From Pachyseris speciosa (Eukaryota > Cnidaria > Anthozoa > Scleractinia > Pachyseridae): a DNA stretch of 64,000 bases. Every line of letters begins with the position of its first letter. Positions within the stretch are counted from its first letter, which is position 1. The stretch spans positions 899,501-963,500 of the forward strand of contig JAEMWC010000103.1 of NCBI GenBank assembly GCA_016490735.1, in the 5' to 3' direction. This document shows, one piece after another, positions 45,201 through 53,175 of this stretch. The notes below the pieces were generated by a model. The model was not told the DNA's origin. It saw only the letters and a list, made by a program, of their open reading frames with translations, and searched no databases. Made by a program: the position numbers and the translations under genes.

Positions 45201-48200
45201 ATTTGCCAACAGTCATCTCCATTTTCAAGACTGATGGCGTCATTTGCCGAGGAACCATGCGGGGGTTTTCCGAGTAAAGATCAAAGGATTTGGCCGCCTG
45301 CATCACAGCTTTGTGAATTGACTTTTTACTTCTCTGGCTCTTTTGATACACCTACAGAGAAAGACACCGTGCCGTGATCCAAATAATCAGCTCGCTGTTT
45401 GACAGGTCTGAAAGTAGTTTTGGTGGATTAAACTGTAAGGTTTGTTGATTCATCTGGTAGCTGACTGTAAAACTGAATTTTGTGTTTTTGCTAAATCGTG
45501 ACTGAAAACACGCAAAAATCGTGCGACAAAAAAGTTCCGCATTGCATGTCTGTCCACAAGCAAATCTATTGCTTTAATCACTGTCGTGTCTAAATAAAGG
45601 TTGTTATTGTTGTTGTTGGTCGTATAAACCGATTGATTTCAAAAGCGATTTACGTTAAGAAAATTTCCTGCGTCCACCTTGGGTCAGTTTGCAGAGCTTT
45701 AGTGTCTGGTGTAATTTTACAGCCTGTATGAAGGCAAAAGAGAATTATGGAAGTCCTTCTTTTCCTACCATACCTGCTCTTCTTTGCCTTCAGTAACCAG
45801 TATAACAATTCGCCCATCTCTCTTGCGTCCTGTTCGCCCCATTCTCTGTACCAGGCGGATAGGTGACGCATGCGCATCGAAACAAACAATCAGGTCTACT
45901 TCACCAATATCCAGTCCCTCCTCGCCAACACACGTGGCCACAAGAGTGTTGTATCCACCTTGACGAAAACGTTGCACAACCTTTGTGAAAAGAAAGATCA
46001 TAAGCTTTCAGAGGGATCACATGAATTACATTTCATCCTTTTTATAGTTAACATTTTTTTCTTCAGAGCAGTAAAAAGTAACTTGAACATAATTCGCCTT
46101 TGCTTTGGTTTTGATTTCCTACGCTCTATGATTCGTTGGTAAAGTTCGCGCCACTTTCTCAAGCAATGAGCGGCAAAAACAAAACCAATCGTGATATGCT
46201 CGGAGAGACCCTGGGAACGAGGTTGTAATCCTGAATGGTTTAATGCGCTTTATTATTCAACACATTGTGACACTGTCCAAATATGGTCATAGCGGGCTCA
46301 ATATTCAATATTTTTTGAATTAACGGAGAACATTTTGCTTTGCCATTAAAGTGTTCAATAATAAAACAAATTCCCTGCTCAATCTTGCGGAATATCCCCT
46401 GATTTTAGTCAACTCGGCCAGCGGCCTCGTCAGCTAAGTATCAGGCGATATTCCACGCGACTTCGCAGGATAATTGTTAAATATTTGCGCTTGTTGTGAT
46501 CAGCTAGAGTAATTACACTGGATTTGCTTTCATGAAGCCAAAACTGATCTAAAAGCTCACTACATTAATCTTAGCAGCACGCAAGACTTGAGTAGCTGCA
46601 GCACTTTCAGGAAAAGCCAGCTCCGCTAGAGCTCCGACGGGTACTATGTTAGGAAACTGCGGCGATAACTCTTCTGTTCCTCACGGTATTGTATCAAGGT
46701 TCATCTTATCAAAGAAATCAAACCCAACCACTACATAAACAACAAAATAAGGCCTTCCATTATTTTGTGCTAAATGGCGAGGAGGAGAGAGACTTTTTTA
46801 ACTCCTTCGGCAGAGTGCAACGTGTCAGATCTAATTGAAACCCGTTGCTCAGTAATTAGAGATCCACCGACTCTGGTCCCAACCCCCAATCCTCTCGCGC
46901 CCGAAACAAATCTCGCGTGAGACCCCAATAAAGAGCTTGTTCGCAGACAACGCCCGATGTGTGGAAGATCACGGATTTGGCTCCCAACAGACGTTAAGTC
47001 TTTGGTTATGCTTTTTACCTCGAGACAAATAGGTCACGATCAATTTGCAGCAGCAAGTCTATCATACCTGGAGCTGTTCCTTCTGTGTGAGTCCCCTGGA
47101 GCTCTTTCCAGTTGACTGCTGTCCAATGAAACTCATAACTCGAACCAAAGGCTTGTGCTGGGCCAACATGGCTGCAATTTCATTAACACTGTCCCTATAC
47201 TGTGAGAAAATCATCACACGAGTGGCAACGCCCTTGGAATCAGCCCCGTTCTTGTCCTGAAACTTCTCAAAATGTTCCAGAACAATTTCCTTCAGTTTCA
47301 TCAGCTTAGGGTGACTTTTGAAAGTTGAGCTGGGTTTTGGGACATTCATCAGGGCACGCCTCCTCGGAGAAAACTGCGAGAACAGAAGACTCTCATTGGC
47401 ATTTTGTTCCATTGGAGGCTCAATTTCTTCTTGCAGTTCGACCATGAGCTGTGAGAACTCGTGGTTCTTGGTGATTTCAGATTTTGCCCTTGCCATTCCT
47501 TTTGTTCCATCCATGATACCTTTGATGAAGTTGTAGAATGACAAGATGCCGTGTTGCAGTAGGAGCTCATAAGCATGGTACAGGCTGATGCACATGGCAA
47601 AGTCCCCTTCAATACGACTCTGCTGATTACGATCCTTGTAAAAGAACAAAAAAAAATGAGACTAATTCTTGATTTTGACTCCTTTCTTCACTTCAAGCTC
47701 AAATTTACTTCCTTTCTTTACCTACCTCTAATGCGATTATAACAAAAATAATATAATGTACATGGAACTTGCATCATTCTTCATCTGCCAGTTAAATGTG
47801 CTTTGATGTGGGAGTACTCATCGAGTTACTTTGCAGTCACTTAACAAACAAGGCTTTTGCCTTCAAAGTTCAACAGGTCTGAAGGCTGTGACCAGTAGAA
47901 TGGCCTTGACAAGGGAAAGAATGAGAAAGTCTCTTACCACTCCTCCCTGGTCACTCATCCTCTTTCTAAACTGATCTCGTGCACTCAACAGCAGAAACTT
48001 GGTGACTCTCTGAGGATCTCTCTGCCACAAAGCTCGCTGACAATACAGACGACCCACAACAGATTCCAGGACCTGCAGAGAAGTTTGTCAATAGCACGTG
48101 TACAGTGTAACTAAAAAAGGTAACACACCATTATAACTTTTTGTGCTGCATGGGACATAGGGACTTCCAGTACATGGAGGTAAGGTACATGTGAACAGTG

Positions 48201-51200
48201 TTCCAGATAAGCTAGGGGTGTCAGGTCCACACCCACAAAAACTGGCTTTCTGACTTGACACATTAAATAAAATAAATAAATAAATCGACTTTGTTTTAAT
48301 GAGGGTGACACTTTACAGTAATCCAACTGACAAACCTGTGGCCCTTAAAATTCCAGATCGAATTGGAATTTGGAAATGTTAGAGAGAAAGAGAGAGAGCT
48401 TTGCAAAAACTAATCTCCCTTAATCACCTGACTGGAATACTGTGTACTGCTGTATTGGTTGGGTTGACTATCTACGATATCTTTTTGAAGTTCATCTGTC
48501 CCTGTAATATTTAACATACCCTCAGATATGCTGTCTTAATTTTGGCAATATCGTCTCCAAGTGGGACAACCACCTTCTCCACCAGTCGGTTGTGTGTGTA
48601 TGGCTTGATATCAGGTGATTCTTCAGAGCGAAGCTCCATGTGGCAGATCAAAAGGTTAGTGATCACTTGCTGGACAGCCTGTATATAAACGGAAAAGAAG
48701 AAAGAGTAGAGTTTCCTGAGTCACTCTTTGTCAGACAATGCTTTTCTATTTGACAAACAGTAAAATAATAAAGATTACAGCAAAACAAGAAGAGGCTTCC
48801 AAAATGTTATTGTTATTTGCAGCAAAAATTGCGATTTCACAAAATTTTGTCACCTTGGACCTTCAACATTTGCACTTAGACCAGCAACTCCCTATCATAG
48901 TAATTCAGGGCTGACGTTAAGTTTTGAAGCAGGCATAACATGAAATTTGTCACTCGCAACATCTGATCTTGCTCCGTGAACATTGTTCATTTACAAAGCA
49001 ATCATCATCTGTAACATCAACTGAGCTCAGCTGCAACAGGTGTCATGGGTTACGGCCCCTAATGAAAGCCCTGCATAGGACAATGGTGATTAACTCTCCA
49101 GGACACATGTTTCAGGTAGAAAAATAATCTTAGTGTGTAAAGCAACATTCCAAACAGATAAGACTTTCCACAAACAAAGCTAACATACACACATACACAC
49201 ATACAAATCGACCCACAAAGAAATAATTACCTCAAGATCATCTCCTGGTGTAGCACTCAGAGCTAAGACTCGAAAATTCCTGGTGTAACCTGAAATTTCA
49301 CGAACCACCTAGAAGAAGCAAGTAGAGTTGAAATGTTAGAAACTAAAGCCATTTCATTTTGCCAGATTAGAAGACTTGTTAAACCTTATTCTTACCTGGC
49401 AGTAGGCATGGTTTCCAAGTGCTTTGTGAGCTTCATCAGCTACAAGAAGGACAACTTCTTCAGCTTTACATGATCCACGGTTCAAATCATTTTGAAGAAC
49501 TTGGGGAGTGAGAAAGAAAACGCGTCGACTCTGCCAAAGGGACTGTCGTTTGTTGGGGGCCATGTTTCCTGGTGGGAAAGAGGGAAAGCCACATTTTACC
49601 ATCAAAAAGATGATAATTGCTCAGCAAAGAATGCAAGCAAGGTATTGGTGTAAAAGAGGCCCTCACATTAGCTTTCAATGACCCTCATGAGTCCTTTAAA
49701 GAGTTTGATAATGCCCAAATTTTCATCAGAGTCCATGGAAGCCTTGTGTAACCTCTCTGCACAAACCCTCATACAATCTCATGAAACCTCACTGCACAAA
49801 GTTTCATGCACTCATATTTTATAATTAAAAACTCATGTACATCTTCATTGCAGAAAAACCCATGCACTGTCATTACCTCAACTTTTATACACCCTCAGTG
49901 CCCAAATCTCTGTATACACTCTCATTTTCATAAACTCAAGCAGCATTGTTGCATAAAACTCATATACTCTCATTATGCTGACTTTGATGCCACGTATTTG
50001 CACAAACTCTCATGCGAACTCATTACAAAAACTTCCATGTTCTCTTATAAGATATAGCTAATGAAGAGGGTCCTCTATACCTATTTCGTGAAACGTGATT
50101 GAGCCAATTTTTTCCTCGTGAAACGTGAATTAAGTTTTTATTTATTCGTGATTCGTGATTGACCATGGCAAGTCCATTTTCATGTGAGCGTGAAATCGGT
50201 TTTTGAATTAAGCGTGACACGTTAACAAAGACATTAATTAAACGTGATTCGTGAACAATCTTGTTTTGCGTGAATTAATTTAAAGTTATATTAGTGTTCT
50301 GACCCGTAATTGAGCTTCCGTCATCTTTTGTACTAAAATTTTTGATCTGCGATGGAATTGAGATAATACATAAGCCGTTTTGTCTCGTAAGAAAAACTGT
50401 TGAAGCGTTTCACAAACAAGGTGATACAAGATTGTTTTCTATTTGAAAAACTGAGATTACTTCGTTATTTCGTTTTGCTGCTTGAAATTCTGCGGAAGAA
50501 AGCCGCAGAGATTTCATCACGAGTTGGTGGGCAAATTAAAATATCCAAGCCGCGAAAATATTCACCAGTGGCCCCGACAATGAGGTAAATAATTGTTTTA
50601 GTATATACTCAAACAGTGAGATAATAGAGCTAAAAAATGGTCATTTTAACTCGTTTATTCCTGTCAACAATTACCTTTTTCCCGCGCGAACGATCGAATT
50701 GCTCCGTGGTGAATAGCACTTGCCACCCCGAGTCCCAATATTTTTACGTGAATGCATTTTACTGAGGGGTATAGGGGACCCTCAATGAAACCTTTTCTTA
50801 CATCTCTAAGGCCTCCATTGATAACAGTGATTTTATTAGATTGCTGAAGGAGTTACCCTAGTAAAATATAGATATCTTGTCTTGTTTTTATGTCAATAAC
50901 TGTTGCCTTTTAAGGGCCTCTTCATGTGAGCCCAGTAAAAGGGCTGGCTAGGTTAGTGGGATGAATTTGAACATCTGTTCATATGGGATATGACAGCCTG
51001 GTTATCAAGATGAAAAGCGGTGCTGGGACCATTCAAGCATGAAATCTAATGAAAGAGTCAGGCAAGAATTTTTTGCTTTTATAGGTTCTAGAAACCTCAA
51101 AATATTTTATCTTTACTTTAACTATCAAAACAAATTATTCCAAATTTCAAATAGAAGAGAAAATGCATTTTATCATTTTGATCCCGGTAACCAGGCTGGA

Positions 51201-53175
51201 ATGTTTATATGGCAAATTTTCCATCCCAGGTACAGAGACGGAAATAATGGCTGGTGATCGGTAATGTACCAATCAAATTTGTTATCCAAAAATGCAGTGA
51301 AATAATAAACTTTCACAAGAAGAAACTAAAACATTAATGGCCAAGGGTTTTATGTGTGTTGTGGCAAATTCAGTTCCTCAAATGTAACAATATAATTGCT
51401 GGTTGGGGGAGTGGGGATTGGTGTATTGGGTGAACAGGGGGGGGGGGGGGTCATTGTCATTTGTCCTAAAAAAAAATCACCTATCAATCTGTACTCCCTT
51501 ATTTCCATCCCTGCAGGTACCGAGATCTTGGTCTGAATCTCGGCCACTGGACCAGCTTGCCTTTTCGCATGAACATATCAGAATTTTTACAAAGCATTTA
51601 GGCCCTGTTTACAAGGAGGGAGGGTAACCCTAGTGCTAGGGTTATCCTAGCAGGAGGGTCAAAGATAGCCCGGTTTTACAAGCAAAATTTCACAGGTAGG
51701 GTTACCCTTGGCTAGCACCCGGGACAACTGAATCAAACAAAATGGCCGACAAGAGAAGAGTTCTGCTAAATACTTCGATTTTCCTGTCTGTGCTGCCCGT
51801 TATTGCTCCTTTTGAGTGTCATGGAATGCTGTTATGTTACCTTCTTATTTCTAGACAACAACAAGTTTGATACAATACTTCACTTGCTTGAATGACTCGA
51901 ATGCAACATGTGAAACGGGAGAGGGATTCAACGAAGATTACGAAAAGAACTTGGCCGTACTGTAACAGATCATTGGTGGAAGAAGTTATTCGAGGGAAGG
52001 ATGCTTTCCTACCTCGCACTTGAAATGTTTACTGTTTGTGAGAGAAAAGGAAGATTATGATGCCTTGAGCACCGTGTTGTATTCGGTCCGCCATGGTGGC
52101 CGTTTGTTGTCAACATTCAAAGGGTTTGCAAACAATTAAAAAGTTGTCCCAGGTAGGCGACTTGTCCCTAGCTTGAACATTTACAAGCAGCTAGGGTTAC
52201 CCTGGTGCTAGGGTAACCCTAGCACTCAGCTAGGGTAACCCTCCTACTGGGGTAACCCTAGCTGCCTTGTAAACACGTTGATGAAAAAAAAAGAAGAAAT
52301 GTGGGAGTGTCAGGGTAACACTCCTGCTAGGGTAACCCTAGCACTAGGGTTACCCTACCTGCTTGTAAACAGGGCCTTAGTGGTAAGGCGAGATCTTGGT
52401 AACCGGGCTAGCCTGTTCAACCAGGCTCATATGAAGAGGCCCTAACTTATTTTGAAGCTCTCTGTCACTGCCTATCTTCACTGTAGTTACCAGAAGCACT
52501 AACAACAGCCCTGGTGGCCACCAACCTAGCTGCAAGAGCATTAAGCAAACATGAAGAATAAGCTTGTTGCAAGTTACCGGTCATTTCAGCAGTGTCAGAT
52601 TGTGGAATCCCCATTATGTTGAAACAAGCTTCAATTTGCTGAGCAACCAAAGGTTTAGTGGGTGCCATGAAGACGACTTTTCCCTGAGGGTACCATCTGT
52701 AGAAATTGTACATCACAACTGCAGCAATAAAAGTTTTACCCAAACCAGTTGGCAGCGTCACTAAAGTGTTCTTAAATAAGGCTTCCTTTACAATGTCATA
52801 CTGGTAATTCCTGATTGGGTAATTTGTAGGGTAGACCCAGACATTCCCAGCTTCAAGATCAAACCCAGGGATAACTTCAATTTCATCAGGATCGCACGAG
52901 ATATCAGTCGAAGAATTCGCCTGCCCGACAACACATTGGAAATTAGTATTGTCGAAAGGTGCCATTCCTTCCGCAGCAGCGAGCAGTTCATCATCATCAT
53001 CCTCGTCTCCCAAGTCTACAATTTCGTCTGGGTCAATGGCACTGTAAACGTTGCTTTGAGGTCGAGAAGTGGTGGTTTCCGTCCTGTTAAAATTCGGATT
53101 TCTTGACGAGGAAGACTGCGCTGAGTGACCCCAACTTTGAAACAGCGTGGCTTGACTCACTTTTGATTTCTTCAT
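30731..53175 (-). CDS. FANCM: FANCM DNA translocase/helicase, complete
   Basis: SF2 ATP-dependent DNA translocase that remodels stalled forks and anchors the Fanconi anaemia core complex and Bloom complex in the nucleus. Nineteen exons (minus strand): 53175-52578, 49568-49396, 49308-49231, 48678-48520, 48072-47938, 47634-47068, 45980-45774, 45351-45188, 44347-41097, 40494-40370, 39747-38774, 37543-36844, 36470-36405, 34916-34805, 34616-34490, 33698-33619, 33235-33138, 32837-32743, 30845-30731. All donors are GT and all acceptors AG. Splice phases agree throughout, giving 7824 nt and 2607 residues, longer than the roughly 2050 of human. Domain order is PIP-like/TLFQ motif, DEAH helicase with insert domain, MHF-binding region, long disordered middle with MM2-like motif, acidic conserved block, ERCC4 fold, tandem helix-hairpin-helix. 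The start Met is the first in exon 1, followed directly by the conserved motif. Helicase C half 49396 boundary may be off by one base. Confidence 0.93.
31290..31620. repeat. GGCAGAAATTCGAC-rich fold-back repeat
   Basis: Between AGGCCCGGTTC (31290) and CCAGGCCTAGC (31611) lie many short motifs, GTGCGGCAGAAA, CGGCAGAAATTCGACG and their complements, giving a partial fold-back. It is in FANCM intron 18. Confidence 0.5.
31806..32494. mobile_element. TIR element U with AAGACGCG repeats, 689 bp
   Basis: The ends TAGGGCCATTTATACGGGAG and, in reverse complement, TAGGGCCATTTATACGGGAG are perfect over at least 20 bp. Subterminal arrays of AATAAGACGCG/CGCGTCTTA follow, with CATTTATACGA as a second repeated word. 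No transposase. A shorter relative is at 38475-38702. It lies within FANCM intron 18. Confidence 0.85.
33619..34916 (-). CDS. FANCM: FANCM exons 14-16: ERCC4 nuclease-like domain
   Basis: Exon 14 (34916-34805) encodes [18 protein letters not shown] and [17 protein letters not shown]. Active XPF-family enzymes carry GD-x(n)-ERKxxxD; here it reads CD ... KRKSASD, so the catalytic Glu is a Lys. Exon 15 (34616-34490) encodes [17 protein letters not shown], and exon 16 (33698-33619) encodes [20 protein letters not shown]. Fold intact, catalysis unlikely, as in vertebrate FANCM. Confidence 0.92.
34645..34720. repeat. TGAC/TGAT microsatellite
   Basis: TTGACTGACTGACTGACTGAATGATTGATTGG and further TTGATTGA runs in FANCM intron 14. 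Confidence 0.85.
35000..35754. mobile_element. TIR element, 755 bp
   Basis: Left TTAAAGGGAACCTCCACTCT and the complement of right AGTGGAGGTTCCCCTTAA match, followed by conserved CAATT..GCTAAATTGT / ACAATTTAGGGTCAATTTGTT. The left arm is related to 16413-16560 (AGGGAGCCTCCACTGTTAC ... GCTAAATTGTCGG). It is in FANCM intron 13. ORF 35182-35421 has no protein features. Confidence 0.75.
36405..37543 (-). CDS. FANCM: FANCM exons 12-13: linker, ERCC4 start
   Basis: Exon 12 (37543-36844, acceptor TTTTTTGTTCGCCAG) encodes a low-complexity linker with [16 protein letters not shown] and [13 protein letters not shown] near its start and Ser/Thr-rich tail. Exon 13 (36470-36405) encodes [15 protein letters not shown], the first beta-strand and V-D-x-R-E signature of the ERCC4/XPF nuclease fold. 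Confidence 0.9.
38475..38702. mobile_element. TIR element U, short copy, 228 bp
   Basis: The ends TAGGGCCGTTTATACGAGAG and, in reverse complement, TAGGGCCGTTTATACGAGAG are identical over about 20 bp, with internal CCATTTATACGAG and CGCGTCTTACATAAGCC. It is the same family as 31806-32494, with GCCGCGGCTTA replacing ACGCGTCTTA in the arms. It is in FANCM intron 11. Confidence 0.85.
38774..40494 (-). CDS. FANCM: FANCM exons 10-11: conserved acidic block
   Basis: Exon 10 (40494-40370) encodes a basic stretch ending [13 protein letters not shown]. Exon 11 (39747-38774) encodes [14 protein letters not shown] (from residue 1828), then a long acidic segment, [15 protein letters not shown] and [13 protein letters not shown]. 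In vertebrate FANCM the same order (DDEAELS, acidic SSDE repeat, LDFLNDETQLS-like, AIYMKS-R-SP) is found upstream of the nuclease-like domain. Exon 10 splices in from the phase-1 end of exon 9. Confidence 0.88.
39972..40264. mobile_element. MITE X, copy 1
   Basis: Left GAGCAGTTTTCAATTGAGTG and the complement of right (GAGCGGTATTCAATTGAG) are TIRs; the inner ACCAAAACCAAAGCAATTAC and CTCATTGGTTGAGAAAG are shared with 44377-44664. It lies in FANCM intron 10. Confidence 0.8.
41097..44347 (-). CDS. FANCM: FANCM exon 9: long disordered region, MM2-like
   Basis: A 3251-nt exon encodes about 1083 residues, mostly Ser/Asp/Glu/Lys-rich and apparently disordered, with a conserved-looking start [18 protein letters not shown] and lysine/arginine blocks ([13 protein letters not shown]) that could be nuclear localisation signals. 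QIDFGFGVW (residues 1257-1265, bases 42634-42660) resembles the MM2 motif with which vertebrate FANCM binds RMI1-RMI2. The exon ends [11 protein letters not shown] in phase 1. Plus-strand ORFs at this location are antisense shadows. Confidence 0.9.
44377..44664. mobile_element. MITE X, copy 2
   Basis: TAGAGCGGTTTTCCATTGAG at the left and the complement of right TCGACACTCAACTGAAAACC(GCTCTA) are TIRs; TCTCATTGGTTGAGAAAG is internal. It lies 30 bases upstream of exon 9's acceptor. A third, partial relative is near 46090-46200 (TCTATGATTCGTTGGTAAAG ... TTTCTCAAGCAATGAG). Confidence 0.8.
44873..45035. repeat. (ATC)n-(CTC)n-(ATC)n trinucleotide array
   Basis: CATCATCATC, then about 24 CTC repeats, then CATCATCATC again. 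The long Asp/Glu or Ile/Leu homopolymer ORFs around here are translations of this array and are not genes. It is in FANCM intron 8. Confidence 0.95.
45188..45351 (-). CDS. FANCM: FANCM exon 8: MHF-binding region start
   Basis: Residues 640-693 read [20 protein letters not shown], then [18 protein letters not shown]. This matches the segment after the helicase core in vertebrate FANCM that begins the MHF1/MHF2 histone-fold binding region (N-P-R-M-hP, then L-K-M). It splices in phase 2 to exon 9 (KFQAQ-SKSKKK). Confidence 0.85.
45774..45980 (-). CDS. FANCM: FANCM exon 7: helicase motifs V and VI
   Basis: Encodes 69 residues: [20 protein letters not shown] contains motif V (GEEGLDIG, 589-596) and [14 protein letters not shown] contains motif VI with the arginine finger (QRMGRTGR, 615-622). 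It starts VVQRFRQGG and ends TEGKEEQ in phase 0. Confidence 0.93.
46250..46505. repeat. Interspersed repeat K, copy 3
   Basis: TTATTATTCAACACATTGTG, CCAAATATGGTCATAGCGGGCTC and AAGTATCAGGCGATATTCCACG in the same order as the copies at 12372 and 22905. FANCM intron 6. Confidence 0.75.
47068..48678 (-). CDS. FANCM: FANCM exons 4-6: insert domain and RecA2 start
   Basis: Exon 4 (48678-48520) begins [17 protein letters not shown], and exon 5 (48072-47938) has [15 protein letters not shown]. Exon 6 (47634-47068) carries a helical insert and then [17 protein letters not shown] and [17 protein letters not shown] (motif IV region), ending GLTQKEQLQ. This is the Hef/FANCM-type thumb-like insert between the two RecA lobes. 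The acceptor of exon 6 is CTTTTACAAG|GAT. Confidence 0.9.
49231..49568 (-). CDS. FANCM: FANCM exons 2-3: DEAH and SAT motifs
   Basis: Exon 2 (49568-49396) encodes [15 protein letters not shown] (motif Ib area) and [16 protein letters not shown]; the DEAH box is at residues 244-247. Exon 3 (49308-49231) encodes [16 protein letters not shown], with motif III SAT at 275-277. The join reads YCQ-VVREISG, as in other FANCM proteins. Confidence 0.92.
50070..50280. repeat. CGTGATTCGTGA-type short repeats
   Basis: Irregular repeats of CGTGAAACGTGA and CGTGATTCGTGA occur through about 210 bases of FANCM intron 1. No ORF of note. Confidence 0.6.
50911..52444. mobile_element. Outer fold-back element (host of 51598-52379)
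   Basis: TAAGGGCCTCTTCATGTGAG at the left and the complement of right (TAGGGCCTCTTCATATGAGC) are TIRs; the inner GGCTGGCTAG / CTAGCC, CGGTAACCAGGCT and GGTACCGAGATCTTGGT also pair. It lies in FANCM intron 1. Confidence 0.65.
51598..52379. mobile_element. TIR element with AGGGTAACCCTAGC satellites, 782 bp
   Basis: Ends TTAGGCCCTGTTTACAAGGA and, in reverse complement, TAAGGCCCTGTTTACAAGCA. The subterminal arms carry repeats of the palindrome-like word AGGGTAACCCTAG(C/T) (four to six copies per side). Flanking TTA on both sides (51598, 52377) is a possible target duplication. It is nested in the 50911-52444 element. No ORF. Confidence 0.85.
52578..53175 (-). CDS. FANCM: FANCM exon 1: N-term motif and Walker A
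   Basis: Residues 1-199. QATLFQSWG (residues 8-16) matches the TLFQ.WG motif at the very N terminus of vertebrate FANCM and also a degenerate PIP box. An acidic Asp stretch follows (57-62). RNYQYD (122-127) is the Q-like motif, LPTGLGKT (141-148) is Walker A/motif I, and APTKPLV (171-177) is motif Ia. The exon ends in MTG with a phase-1 donor and joins exon 2. Confidence 0.93.
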
